Positions 19,801 to 28,016 of a DNA stretch of 34,140 bases are shown one piece after another. Below the pieces are notes generated by a model. That model was not told the DNA's origin. It worked only from the letters and a program-made list of their open reading frames with translations, and did not search any database. Numbering within the stretch: position 1 is the first letter of the stretch; each line of letters opens with the position of its first letter. A program made the position numbers and the translations under genes. The stretch is from Mycobacterium simiae (GTDB lineage Bacteria > Actinomycetota > Actinomycetes > Mycobacteriales > Mycobacteriaceae). The DNA is taken from contig NZ_VTZN01000038.1 of assembly GCF_008370645.1 (NCBI RefSeq), forward strand, positions 1 to 34,140, in the 5' to 3' direction.

Positions 19801-19809
19801 TTCAGCCAT
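16801..19809 (-). CDS. Ser/Thr protein kinase fused to NTPase and TPR-like region (PknK-like)
   Basis: Large multidomain signalling protein of 1002 residues from the ATG at 19809 (MAEDFSATW). The Hanks-type kinase at about 20-295 has glycine loop GRGGFG, VAVKV with catalytic Lys54, HRDVKPAN (145-152), DFG (165-167) and a Thr-rich activation loop ending APE (190-192). A STAND/NB-ARC-type NTPase at about 325-660 has Walker A GVGGVGKTT, Walker B ALVVLDNCEH and the sensor ILATSRE. The rest (about 690-970) is helical TPR-like sequence. M. tuberculosis PknK (Rv3080c) and MalT/LuxR-type regulators have related layouts, but no C-terminal HTH is visible here. There is no transmembrane helix, so it is cytosolic. 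Divergent from the flavin oxidase gene. Kinase residues are intact, so activity is likely. Confidence 0.93.
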   Translation of the reverse strand: MAEDFSATWREGADPVVAELSAAGFDGAVEIGRGGFGIVYRCNQVGLDRVVAVKVLTAGVNENRPRFVREEQAMGRLTGHPNIVTVLQIGETVGGHPFLVMPHCRRGSLQGRIARLGALEVDEVLRVGVKVAGALKAAHGLGIVHRDVKPANILLTDYGEPALTDFGISRVSGAFKTTTGVFSGSPAFTAPEILAGHAPSAASDVYGLGATLFAALTGHAAFERREGEQVVAQFVRIAQQPVPDLRHRGVPADVAAVVASAMAREPADRPSAEALSAALRRLQADRSLAVDEMAPRGYQPADQAVPPALATGSGHGGTTGWLPAPLNGFVGRRPELAQLRALVAASRLVTLTGVGGVGKTTLALHAAHEAQTDFPDGVWLVELADLREGALLVEVVAAALGVRDQSAKALIEVLVDYLVGREALVVLDNCEHIIDDAAKLVDLLLQECPQLHILATSREVINADGESVLPLAPLSCPDPDEEPTLRTLAGYDAVQLFIQRARAAVPDFALSEHNSAAVAGICARLDGLPLAIELAVARLRAMSVDEIADGLSDRYSLLTHGRRGARPRQQTLACCVDWSYDLCTRTEQQLWGRLSVFAGSFDSHAARDVCGADLSGDHWLDEISALVDKSILIRTERDGVLRFRLLETLRHYGAARIDQTDEYLLLRRRHAQWYQQLLAKASTEAFGPRQVQWIERLNCEMPNLREALTFSLTADPASALQMTVDMRTIWVARGMFSEARRWLDLALNAAPREPTGQRIRALGEAALTDVNQGEPAAARSRLAEARRLLQVVDDPEARGKVDCADAYVALLDGEFERARECLQRALTASDDFETQAAAMLVSGWVAELMGDIDEAVRWFEKGLALAESRGETQHRARALAGVGTGRWLQGQPQRAQRMLQQGLQLSRVVNDPMTGAQLLEVLAWVAGSLHNSRRATVLMAAAAAVGRAIGVTMVAHMGGFHDECERCAREELDPQEFEAAWKQGDSLTFDEAVAVACNGTGS

Positions 19810-19906
19810 TACTGCATTCCCGCGCCCCGCACACCAAATACCGTAGTCTGCCAACGATAACTCACGTACCAACAATTGGATATCTTGCGGCAAGCATCAC
19901 GGGCGA

Positions 19907-22057
19907 ATGCCCGCGAAACGGGTGGCCATCGTAAGGTATGGGAAGTGGGCTGTCGATGTCGTCGCTGGTCGAGATCACCGCGAAGTTCGCCAAGACGTGC
20001 TGCACCACCAGGCGCTCGGCCGTGGGGTGGATGCTGCTGCGGACCAAACACAAGCGCTCAAGGACAAAGGTGGTGTTCGAGTGGGAACCCGATCGGCGGA
20101 CCAGGCCGGCACCCTGAAGGGCCTCGGGAAGCTGCAGCAGGTGCCGGTCGGCACGGTCGTGATCCAGCGAAAAGTACCTTGCGAGTCGCTGTGGCTGGTC
20201 CAGACGGGCGAGTTTGCTGTGGTCCGCGACGATCGCGGTCCGCTCGACGCCGCCATCAAGGCGGGACCGGGTGACCTGCTTGGGCTCCTCGGCTTCGTTG
20301 ACGGCCATCCCCCCTCGGCATCGGTGGTGGCGACCATGGCGTCGGAGGTATGGGAGATCCCGAACTCGGCCGTACGTGACCTAGCCAACGCAGACCCCCA
20401 TTTCGCAGCGTGGTTCTATCTGGAGGTCTCCCGAGCCCTGACCTCGAACCTCCGCCGCAGTGAACACGATCTGCTCGACGCACTGTTCGAGGACCAACAC
20501 CCCATCCGGCTCGGCAACGCAGCGGCCAAACTTCGATCCGATCGCAGGACCGGCGTCGAGGTCGCCCGGCTGAAAAACGCCATGCAGGACATCACATTGA
20601 GCGAGGCTGAGCTCGCCGCGCGCCGCACCATTGTCCGCAACGGCCTGCCACCAACCGGCCGCGGCGAGCAGATAGTGATAGTCGGTGCCGGCGTCGCCGG
20701 CCTTATCGCGGCCCGGGAGCTGCTCCGCGCTGGGTACGAGGTGGTGGTGCTCGAAGCCGGCCACCGCCTCGGCGGGCGCGTGTTCACCATCCGGGAGCCG
20801 TTCGCCGACGGGCTCTACGCCGAGGCGGGGGCGATGCGTCTCCCCACCGCACACGAGCTGCTGATGACCTATCTGGACGTCCTCGGCCTCAAGACCGAGC
20901 CGTTCATCGGCGAGACGCTCTACAGCCGCGTGTTCATGGACGGTCGCCTGCGTTTGATGCACGACGCGGCCGACCCCGATCCGCGTGTCATTGCGGTCCG
21001 CCAGCGCTGGCAGGAGGCCGTCGATCCCATCGTCGACCTCTACAAGTCGTCAAAGCGGGCCGGGGCTAACGCATGGCCGCAGATCCTCCAGGAGCACAAC
21101 GAACTCACGCTGCGGGACTTCTTGGTCGAGTCGTGCTGGCCCGAAGATGACATCGAGCTCTTCGGTCGCGTCGGCCTGGGGATGGGCGGGTTTGCATCGC
21201 TGATGACCATCGCGTTCTGCGAGATACTCGGTCTGGTCATCCGTGGCGTCGAGTCCAATCAGCTTACCATCGTCGGTGGGTCTGACCGGCTTCCGAACGC
21301 GTTGGCCGACGCCCGCTTCCTGCATCGGCAGGGCACCGTACGCGACCACTTACGCTACGGCGCGCGGGTGATCGCGCTGCGCCAGGACGACCACTCGGTC
21401 ACCGTCCGATACAAAGCGGCGAGTGGCATCGGGGAGATCACTGGCGCGCACGCGATCGTCGCGGCGCCGTTTCCCATGCTCAACCATGTCGACTTCGACC
21501 CGCCGCTGTCCGACGCGAAGCGCCGCGCGATCCGCGAGCTGCACTACCTTTCCGCGACCAAGATTTTCCTGCAGTGCCGGCGGCGGTGCTGGGACACCGA
21601 GGATCCGTCGACCCGGCTGCTCGGGGCGGTCGTGACGGACACGCCGATCCGCCAGTGCTTCTTCCCCGGCCCCACCCCCGGCACCGAACGGGGTGTTGTA
21701 CTCGCGTCCTACACCTGGGAACGCGACGCACGGTTTTGGGCATCGTTACCTTCCAGCGACCGGCTGACGCTCGCTATCGACAACATTGCCGAGTTCCTAC
21801 CCGCGATCCGCGACGAAGTCGAGGCCGGCGCAGTGGTGTCCTGGGACGACCCAAACATGCACACTGGCGGCGCCATTCCGCTGCTCGACCCGGGCCAGCT
21901 GGGCGTGCTGTTCAAGCCGGCGCAGCAACCCGAGGGCCGCATCCACTTCGCCGGCGATCACACCAGCGCAGACCACGGCTGGATCGAAGGGGCGATCGAA
22001 TCCGGGCTCCGTGCCGCCGCCGAAGTCGCCTCCCGCTGTCACGCCGGCCAGAATTGA
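19907..22057 (+). CDS. Cyclic-nucleotide-binding-fold / flavin amine oxidase fusion
   Basis: Residues about 70-165 form a cNMP-binding beta-roll (PVGTVVIQRKVPCESLWLVQTGEF, then GDLLGLLGFVDGHPPSASVVA). Residues 255-710 form a flavin-containing amine oxidase (MAO/phytoene-desaturase-like). The latter has dinucleotide motif VIVGAGVAGLIAARELL with G260, G262, G265 and the ribose-binding Glu283, then GGRV, and the C-terminal FAD motif RIHFAGDHTSADHGWIEGAIESG. The phosphate-binding cassette of the cNMP domain lacks the usual Glu (G-L for G-E) and Arg (P-S-A-S for R-S/T-A), so it may not bind cyclic nucleotide. The start is uncertain: ATG 19907 has no clear ribosome site, whereas GTG 20081 has AAAGGTGG at good spacing and would give about 658 residues. 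Amine substrate unknown. Convergent with the MFS gene. Confidence 0.85.
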   Translation: MPAKRVAIVRYGKWAVDVVAGRDHREVRQDVLHHQALGRGVDAAADQTQALKDKGGVRVGTRSADQAGTLKGLGKLQQVPVGTVVIQRKVPCESLWLVQTGEFAVVRDDRGPLDAAIKAGPGDLLGLLGFVDGHPPSASVVATMASEVWEIPNSAVRDLANADPHFAAWFYLEVSRALTSNLRRSEHDLLDALFEDQHPIRLGNAAAKLRSDRRTGVEVARLKNAMQDITLSEAELAARRTIVRNGLPPTGRGEQIVIVGAGVAGLIAARELLRAGYEVVVLEAGHRLGGRVFTIREPFADGLYAEAGAMRLPTAHELLMTYLDVLGLKTEPFIGETLYSRVFMDGRLRLMHDAADPDPRVIAVRQRWQEAVDPIVDLYKSSKRAGANAWPQILQEHNELTLRDFLVESCWPEDDIELFGRVGLGMGGFASLMTIAFCEILGLVIRGVESNQLTIVGGSDRLPNALADARFLHRQGTVRDHLRYGARVIALRQDDHSVTVRYKAASGIGEITGAHAIVAAPFPMLNHVDFDPPLSDAKRRAIRELHYLSATKIFLQCRRRCWDTEDPSTRLLGAVVTDTPIRQCFFPGPTPGTERGVVLASYTWERDARFWASLPSSDRLTLAIDNIAEFLPAIRDEVEAGAVVSWDDPNMHTGGAIPLLDPGQLGVLFKPAQQPEGRIHFAGDHTSADHGWIEGAIESGLRAAAEVASRCHAGQN

Positions 22058-22093
22058 CATTTCCGGGCATGACATTTCCGGGCATGACATTTC
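22055..22093 (+). repeat. 15-bp tandem repeat between convergent genes
   Basis: Unit TGACATTTCCGGGCA is present twice (22055-22069, 22070-22084), followed by the first 9 nt of a third copy. The first TGA is the stop codon of the flavin oxidase gene. The last partial unit contains two bases of the stop of the MFS gene on the other strand, so the whole intergenic space is made of the repeat. Confidence 0.9.
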
Positions 22094-24140
22094 AATGAGC
22101 GGCGCTAAGCGCTCGTCCGTAGGCAGCAGCCCCGATCGCCGCGAGCCGGCACGTGCCCGCCGCCGACGCCGTGGTGTCCAGTGGGCAGTCGTCGGCCACG
22201 GCCGCATCGCCGATGACCGCGCCTGATCGGAGCGTCTGCTCCGTGCCGGACGCCGTGTCAACCTCGACCTCGCCCTGCATAAGGATCCAGATCACTTCGG
22301 CGCGGTCACCGACCCGGGTGATCAACTCACCGCCGTCGGCCACAAATAAGTCGGCAGTATCCACCAGCGTGTCGACCACCTCCTGTGAAGCCTCCTCGAG
22401 TCCCCGAACGTTCCCGATCATGCTCCGCAAGTTCTCTCGGTCACCCACCCCCGGCCTCTCCTCGATCGGTCGGGGCCGGCGGTTTGGATCGGTGCCGACA
22501 CGAAGATCGGCAAGCCGGGCCAGCGCCGTGCCTGTCGGGCCGTCCGGAGCCACAGCTGCGACGAAGTTCGCCCGATCGATCTCGACCACCTCGACCGACG
22601 ACACCGACCGCACCGTCGCCGTTCGGGTCGTGTCGCGCAACAAGGCCACCTCGCCAAAGCCGCTGCCCCGACCGAGTGAGGCCACGCGCACCCCATTGAC
22701 GAAGACGTCGACATGGCCGCTCACGATGGCGTAGTACGCCATCGCGGGAGCTCCCTGCTCAACGATGTCGGTGCCGGGGTCGAACGTCCGGCGGCGTGCC
22801 GAGGCCGCAAGCATGTCCAGCGGGGCCAACCCGAGGGTGGCAAAGGCAGCCTGTGCAGCGATCAGTCTGACCAGGCGCTCCCGATCAGCGGCCGCATCAT
22901 CGAGCTTCGAGAACCACCACATCGAACCGAGCGCCACGACCGGGATGGCGAGCCCACTTACGACGAGCGCGGCGTCCAGCCCGAGCCACATCACCAGCAC
23001 AGGAGCTACGGTCGACCCGAGAGCAAGCATCCCGTTGCTGAGGCTCTCCATGATCCCCAGCACACGTGCCCGGTGAGCATCATCGGCGTTGCGCTGGATG
23101 AGCGTGACCCCCGCCGCGTCCGCGGCTACCAGCAATGCGCCACGGACCACGATGAACGCAATCACGACCCACGCGAGGTTGCTCACGGGCGTGAGCGCGA
23201 GGAATACGCCCCCGCCAGCAAGTGCGACCCCGTACGTCTTTCCTGCTCCTCCGCCGCGCCGCACGAGCGGGGCGGTGACTATGGTGCCCAAGAGACCGCC
23301 TGCCCCCAGTGCCCCCAGCAGGATGCCGACGTTGTCCCCGCCGCTGCCCATGGTGTCCTTGGCGAGCAGCACGAACAGTGGGACCGAGATACCGCGTACC
23401 AACATCTGCAACGCAGTGAACCCGACCACGGCAGCGAGGCTCGGCTTGGTGCTGGCTGCCCGGAAACCCGACCAGACGTCGCTCGCCCGTCGGTGTGTTC
23501 GGGGCTTCGACCCGGCGGGAAGGCGCGCATAAAGGAATGCCGCGCCGACAAAGAACCCCGCCGCGGCACTATAGACCCCGGCACCTGCAGCCGCGGCACA
23601 CAAATAGCCACCGAGCAGCGATCCCACCATCATCCCGCCGATGAACATGACGCTCACCAGTGTGTTGGACGCCGCCAGCTGGCGGGCGTCGCTAGCGAGC
23701 TGCGGCAGGAGCGCGCCCTGCGCGGGCCGGATTCCGGTGCTAATCGCCGCATCGACAGCCGCGAGCGCAAACAGTACACCGAGGCCAGAGCCGCCGAGAA
23801 TCGCCAGGGCGGACACGAAGAGCACGAAACCACGAGCGGCGGCCGAGACGGCCAGCACGTCCCGCCGGCGGAAATGGTCTCCAAATGCGGCCACAAACGG
23901 CGCGGCTACGGCCGCGGGGCCCATCCTCGCCAAGCCAGCCAGGCCGACGGCCATCGATCCGCCGTGGTCGAACGCGATCACCAACAACGCAGTGAGATAC
24001 GCCCACTCCGCGGCCATGACCGCAGACCATGCCGTTAGGATGCGCCGCAGTTCCCGATGCCGCCACGCCGCGACATAGGCCGTCGTGACACTCACCCTCG
24101 CCCCATTCACCAAATAATGCACATGACCGGCCCGGTCCAT
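22092..24140 (-). CDS. MFS transporter with two C-terminal cyclic-nucleotide-binding folds
   Basis: About 682 residues from the ATG at 24140 (MDRAGHVHYL; open frame upstream has only a TTG start, and GTG starts near residue 12 are alternatives). Residues about 30-415 are hydrophobic with roughly twelve helices of the major facilitator fold, including FGDHFRRRDVLAVSA at the loop 2-3 position. Two cNMP-binding beta-rolls follow at about 430-545 and 575-675. The first has a good phosphate-binding cassette (FGEVALLRDTTRTATV, with Glu and Arg). The second (IGDAAVADDCPLDTTASA) lacks the Arg. M. tuberculosis Rv3239c and Rv3728 combine MFS, cNMP and patatin-like domains; no patatin domain is visible here. 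Transport substrate unknown; cAMP gating is an inference. Confidence 0.9.
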   Translation of the reverse strand: MDRAGHVHYLVNGARVSVTTAYVAAWRHRELRRILTAWSAVMAAEWAYLTALLVIAFDHGGSMAVGLAGLARMGPAAVAAPFVAAFGDHFRRRDVLAVSAAARGFVLFVSALAILGGSGLGVLFALAAVDAAISTGIRPAQGALLPQLASDARQLAASNTLVSVMFIGGMMVGSLLGGYLCAAAAGAGVYSAAAGFFVGAAFLYARLPAGSKPRTHRRASDVWSGFRAASTKPSLAAVVGFTALQMLVRGISVPLFVLLAKDTMGSGGDNVGILLGALGAGGLLGTIVTAPLVRRGGGAGKTYGVALAGGGVFLALTPVSNLAWVVIAFIVVRGALLVAADAAGVTLIQRNADDAHRARVLGIMESLSNGMLALGSTVAPVLVMWLGLDAALVVSGLAIPVVALGSMWWFSKLDDAAADRERLVRLIAAQAAFATLGLAPLDMLAASARRRTFDPGTDIVEQGAPAMAYYAIVSGHVDVFVNGVRVASLGRGSGFGEVALLRDTTRTATVRSVSSVEVVEIDRANFVAAVAPDGPTGTALARLADLRVGTDPNRRPRPIEERPGVGDRENLRSMIGNVRGLEEASQEVVDTLVDTADLFVADGGELITRVGDRAEVIWILMQGEVEVDTASGTEQTLRSGAVIGDAAVADDCPLDTTASAAGTCRLAAIGAAAYGRALSAAH

Positions 24141-24272
24141 CTTTGCGCCGTTCCGCACGTCTTCGGTCCCTACCGCGCGGTATCTGCGAAATACTATCGA
24201 ACACACCAATCACAGCAAGGGTTCCGCACATACTCACCTGAGCCCGCTCCGCCCAACCCGTAGACTAAACCG

Positions 24273-24299
24273 TAGCGGCGAAGCTGGTTGCCGCCGCTA
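24273..24299 (-). terminator. Hairpin after mftG
   Basis: Perfect 8-bp stem, arms TAGCGGCG (24273-24280) and CGCCGCTA (24292-24299), 11-nt loop, starting 8 nt beyond the mftG stop. Likely terminator of the mycofactocin operon, separating it from the MFS gene on the same strand. Confidence 0.6.
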
Positions 24300-24307
24300 A
24301 GCTCAAT

Positions 24308-25816
24308 CTAGCCAACGAATTCCACGGCGCGATGCGCCATCATCACGATTGTCGCGTGCGGACCGCGGCTGGGGACTACCGGCAGAATGGACCCGTCGAT
24401 TACCCAGAGGTTTTCGATGCCCCGGACCCGACACCGATGGTCGACCACGGCTCGCGGGTCACCGTCGGTGCCCATCGGCGCGCTACCACACAAATGCTGC
24501 GACGTCGACCACACGATTGGACCCATATGCGTTGTAGCACAGCATAATTCGCGCGCCAATTCACTCCCCTGCCGCAGGGCCGCAATGTCAGCGGGCTCAC
24601 TGTCGTAGCGGTGCTCGATACGAATGGGTACCTGTGGACTGGACGACACCAACGTGATGCGCCCCCGCGCCCGTGGCCGCATGAGCGCCACCCCGATATG
24701 TGGCCAGTCGCGTTGCCCGGCGGTTCCGTCGCCGGTCATCGCGACGAAACCACCAGTGTATGGCCGGATCTCGAGGCCATCTGCGGTGCTCAGCACAACC
24801 TCCAACACCGGCCGATCCACCGCCGCCGCCCAGCTCGTCGGCATCACCCATTCGGGGTGGTCGCTGCATCCCATCCCAACCGGCAACGCCGCCACCATTT
24901 CTACGCCGGCGGCCCGCAGTATTGCTTCCTCGCCAATGCCCGAAAGCATCAGCAGCTGCGCGGTCTGAATGGATCCGGCGCACAACACGATTCGATCTGC
25001 AGTTAGTGTTGTCGGACCTGCCGGGCCGATCGCATCGACGCCCACCGCCGTCGTAGCGGAAAAGCGCACCCGCACCGCCCGCGTCCGCGCCACCAATGCA
25101 AGGTTGAGTCTGCTAAGCGCGGGTATCAGGTAGCCGGCCCCCGGGCTGATGCGCACGCCGTCAATAATGTTGAGCGGTATCGCGCCTACCCCTGACGGCA
25201 GTTCGGGCCCAACATCGTTGAGGTCGGCGATCCACGCGAGCCCCGCACGCTGGGTCGCGGCGACGAACGATTCAGTGGCACCCGTCATGTCGTGTATTCG
25301 ACGAACCCGTATCGGGCCCCTATCGCCGTGGCAGGGTGTGTCGAAATCCAGGTCCGTCTCGATAGCCCGGAAGTGGTCGAGGACGTCAGACCATCCCCAG
25401 CCGGGTATCTGGTTACGGTCGAAGTCCGCGGGCAACGCGCGGCAGAAGTAGCCGCCGTTGACCGCGCCGGAACCACCGACCGTCGCGCCGCGCACGATGG
25501 GCAGCGTGCGCGCCGGTCGATCGGTGATCGTCGTCAGATAGCGCTGCACAAGCGGACTGCCCGCTCCTATTGGCAGCTGCAGCCCATTGGCAGTCTGAGC
25601 CAGTAACTGAGGATCGTCGAGTCCGGGGCCGGCCTCGAGCACGGTCACCAGGCAATCGGGATCGGCAGAAAGGCGCTCGGCAACAACCGATCCAGCGCTG
25701 CCCGCACCGACGATCAGCACATCACTGTGCCGGGCGGCCGCGGTCAAGGCGCGCGCTACGTCCGGATCCGCGGCTTGAGCGCGGCGAGATTGCGTTCTCG
25801 TAGTACCCCGTACCAC
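24308..25816 (-). CDS. mftG: Mycofactocin dehydrogenase MftG (GMC oxidoreductase)
   Basis: FAD-dependent GMC-family enzyme that in mycobacteria is needed to reoxidise mycofactocinol and pass its electrons to respiration. The N-terminal dinucleotide motif is [17 protein letters not shown] with the following ribose-binding Glu in [12 protein letters not shown] signature stretches are [19 protein letters not shown] and [19 protein letters not shown]. The catalytic-His region is [12 protein letters not shown], with [20 protein letters not shown] at the end. From the GTG at 25816 it has 502 residues and overlaps mftF by 61 nt; a TTG at 25747, 9 nt past the mftF stop and nearer the usual N-terminus, may be the true start. 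Last gene of the mft operon. Confidence 0.92.
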   Translation of the reverse strand: MVRGTTRTQSRRAQAADPDVARALTAAARHSDVLIVGAGSAGSVVAERLSADPDCLVTVLEAGPGLDDPQLLAQTANGLQLPIGAGSPLVQRYLTTITDRPARTLPIVRGATVGGSGAVNGGYFCRALPADFDRNQIPGWGWSDVLDHFRAIETDLDFDTPCHGDRGPIRVRRIHDMTGATESFVAATQRAGLAWIADLNDVGPELPSGVGAIPLNIIDGVRISPGAGYLIPALSRLNLALVARTRAVRVRFSATTAVGVDAIGPAGPTTLTADRIVLCAGSIQTAQLLMLSGIGEEAILRAAGVEMVAALPVGMGCSDHPEWVMPTSWAAAVDRPVLEVVLSTADGLEIRPYTGGFVAMTGDGTAGQRDWPHIGVALMRPRARGRITLVSSSPQVPIRIEHRYDSEPADIAALRQGSELARELCCATTHMGPIVWSTSQHLCGSAPMGTDGDPRAVVDHRCRVRGIENLWVIDGSILPVVPSRGPHATIVMMAHRAVEFVG

Positions 25817-27168
25817 AGGCCGATCCCATAGGCCAAGTCATCGACCCGCTTGAGCAACAGGAAGGTCAGCAACCCGATCGGCTCGGCGTCATCGTCGCAG
25901 GCATCGCGGCGGCGCAGCCAGTCCACCACCCCGTCGACGATCGCCGCTATCAGAAAGACCCGCCGACAGTGCCGGGACAGTATGGCCGCCGCCAATGCCA
26001 CCGGCCAATAATGCCGACAAAGGGCCGACGCCAATTGCAGCGCTGCCGACCACATACCGCGGGTGGCGATCACGACCACATCCTTTAAGGAGGTCTCGGT
26101 GTTGCGGATGGCCTTGGCTATCCGGCGACCCGTCAGCACGGCGATGACCAACGACGCCAACTGAACGATGCCGGTGCCGAACGACATCAGGATCCAGGCC
26201 AATAATGCCCAGCCAGAAATCACCACCGGGGCGGTTTTGTCGGGGTGGCGGACCGACAACGGAGCAGCTGAACCGCCGTAAAACGCCTTACGTGCTAGCC
26301 AGTCCCGCAATTCGGTGCGATGGTCGTGGGCGACCAGCGCGATCGGCTCGTATCGCAACCGGGCGCCGGCTTCAATGAGCCGCCAGCACAAGTCGACGTC
26401 TTCTCCAGAGTGCAGCGTCTCGTCGAACCCGCCAACGTCTCGGATGGCCGAGCTGCGGCAGATGATAGCGGCACTGGGAACGTAGGACACCGTGCTGTGC
26501 GGTAACACCGGCGCTTCCCGTTGACCGAGGTCGAGTGACGAATGCACCGCCTCATAGCGGGCTACCACATTCTCGCTTTGGGCTAGACCGACGATGCGGG
26601 GCGCGACCAACGCGACGGTCGGGTCGCAGAAGTGGCCGAGCAGAGCCTCCAGCCAGCCGCGCCGGGGTGTCACGTCGGAATCCAGGAAGGCGACGAAGTC
26701 GGTGGTGCAGGCGGCCAGCCCGGTGTTTCGCGCCGCCGCCGGCCCCTTGCTGCGGGTGTGATGCAGCACTTCTATGTCGCAGTGTGCACCGGCGAAGTCA
26801 TCCAGCTCGATCGGATATGACGAGCCGTCATCGACGACGATGACGCGCAGCCCCCGTAATGAAGTCACCAACCGCCGGAGGCCAGATGCGTTGTTTCGTA
26901 CCGGTATAACGACCGTGACGTCACGGTATGACGGACCGCCCGCCGGGCGCGGATGGGCCACCGTCGCGTCCAGCAGGGTGCGGGCCAGCTGGGCACTGCG
27001 CTCGTCGCAAACCTTGAGGCGACCGTCGGACAGCATGCCTCGGGCGATGGGAGCCAGCCGTAGCAACCGCGTCGGCGAGCCACCGATTAGCGCCGAGCCG
27101 TCGCCGAGCACCCGCACACGGCGGTCAACCTGAACAGCGAACCCATCCGGTAGCCGGGTCGCCGTCAT
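25756..27168 (-). CDS. mftF: Mycofactocin glycosyltransferase MftF
   Basis: GT2-family enzyme that adds the beta-1,4-glucose chain to premycofactocin. The N-terminal small domain is MftF-specific. The GT-A core begins with [18 protein letters not shown] at about residue 84, then [29 protein letters not shown] with the D-S-D metal site, and [10 protein letters not shown] as the acceptor/base region. Hydrophobic segments around 315-345 and 375-405 suggest membrane anchoring. 470 residues, normal for the family. The ATG overlaps the mftE stop as ATGA. Confidence 0.94.
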   Translation of the reverse strand: MTATRLPDGFAVQVDRRVRVLGDGSALIGGSPTRLLRLAPIARGMLSDGRLKVCDERSAQLARTLLDATVAHPRPAGGPSYRDVTVVIPVRNNASGLRRLVTSLRGLRVIVVDDGSSYPIELDDFAGAHCDIEVLHHTRSKGPAAARNTGLAACTTDFVAFLDSDVTPRRGWLEALLGHFCDPTVALVAPRIVGLAQSENVVARYEAVHSSLDLGQREAPVLPHSTVSYVPSAAIICRSSAIRDVGGFDETLHSGEDVDLCWRLIEAGARLRYEPIALVAHDHRTELRDWLARKAFYGGSAAPLSVRHPDKTAPVVISGWALLAWILMSFGTGIVQLASLVIAVLTGRRIAKAIRNTETSLKDVVVIATRGMWSAALQLASALCRHYWPVALAAAILSRHCRRVFLIAAIVDGVVDWLRRRDACDDDAEPIGLLTFLLLKRVDDLAYGIGLWYGVLRERNLAALKPRIRT

Positions 27169-27893
27169 CTCAACATCCCGTCAGACCCGGGCGCCCACCG
27201 AGCCACACGATGCACACAATCGTCGACCATCTCCGTGAAGATCCTTCGTCCCTCGGCTGCGGTCGCCGTGGTCGGGTCCCCCAGCACTCCCGTCTCGCTA
27301 ACCGCCGCGACACCGCCGCGGCGCATCAATGGCAGCAGCTCGGCCAGCGGCGCCTGGTTGCCGGCGAGCAACCGGTCGGTCAATACGTCAGCCGGCGCAA
27401 CATGCAGCAACACCGATGTTTCAGCGTGGCCGGCATGGGCGTCACCGGCCGCGGAGCTGCACGGGCACCACCCGGCATCGCGACCTTCGGATCGCAGCAG
27501 GCTCACTGCGCGGATCAATGCGGCGATGTTGCCGCCGTGGCCGTTGACGAAGACCAGACGCTGAGCCCAGCAAGTGGCGGAACGCCCGTACTCGATCAAC
27601 AGTGTGGCCAGGGCTTCGGTCCCGATCGAGATCGTTCCCGGGAAGCTTTGGTGCTCACCGCTGGCGCCGTAGGCGATGGCCGGTGCCACCAGCCAATCGA
27701 GGCGTTGGGCGACCGCCCGGGTTACCGACGTCGCGATCCGAGTGTCGGTATCCAACGGCAGATGGGGACCGTGCTGTTCAGTGGACCCCAGTGGGATCAT
27801 TATTGACGTCGAGGTGGATATTGATACTTGCCTCGACGTCACGCTCCCCAGTTCGCCGAGTACGGGCACTCGCCGATGGTAGGACGAATTCAC
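27165..27893 (-). CDS. mftE: Mycofactocin precursor peptidase MftE (creatininase family)
   Basis: Metal-dependent peptidase that cleaves the MftC-modified precursor to release the C-terminal Val-Tyr-derived product AHDP. Creatininase-family metal motifs are present: [15 protein letters not shown] at residues 37-51, FVNGHGGN at 115-122, and [10 protein letters not shown] with further ligands. 242 residues, normal length. The gene is preceded by a 123-nt gap after mftD (27894-28016), in which I see no gene; its ATG at 27893 has no strong ribosome site, and an in-frame GTG 54 nt downstream (about 27839) is also possible. Confidence 0.93.
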   Translation of the reverse strand: MNSSYHRRVPVLGELGSVTSRQVSISTSTSIMIPLGSTEQHGPHLPLDTDTRIATSVTRAVAQRLDWLVAPAIAYGASGEHQSFPGTISIGTEALATLLIEYGRSATCWAQRLVFVNGHGGNIAALIRAVSLLRSEGRDAGWCPCSSAAGDAHAGHAETSVLLHVAPADVLTDRLLAGNQAPLAELLPLMRRGGVAAVSETGVLGDPTTATAAEGRRIFTEMVDDCVHRVARWAPGSDGMLR

Positions 27894-28016
27894 CTGGTGT
27901 GCACCAATTGTTGCCTTACCTATTGATTTTTTTTCGGTTCCGCAAGCGCTAGCGGTCGTGAACTCTGCTCGTTCGTCACGGGCGCCACGCCCGTATCAGG
28001 ACTTTCAGTGTGTGAG

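Noticed and set aside
19950..20135. Alternative frame starting MGSGLSMSSLVEI as a separate small gene or as the true N-terminus of the flavin oxidase
   Set aside because: It ends in a stop before joining the cNMP domain and has no ribosome site; a frameshift cannot be excluded but nothing supports one.
22713..24038. 441-codon plus-strand frame
   Set aside because: Antisense of the MFS-cNMP gene, full of Arg/His/Gln/Pro with no domain; the minus frame has clear transmembrane and cNMP features.
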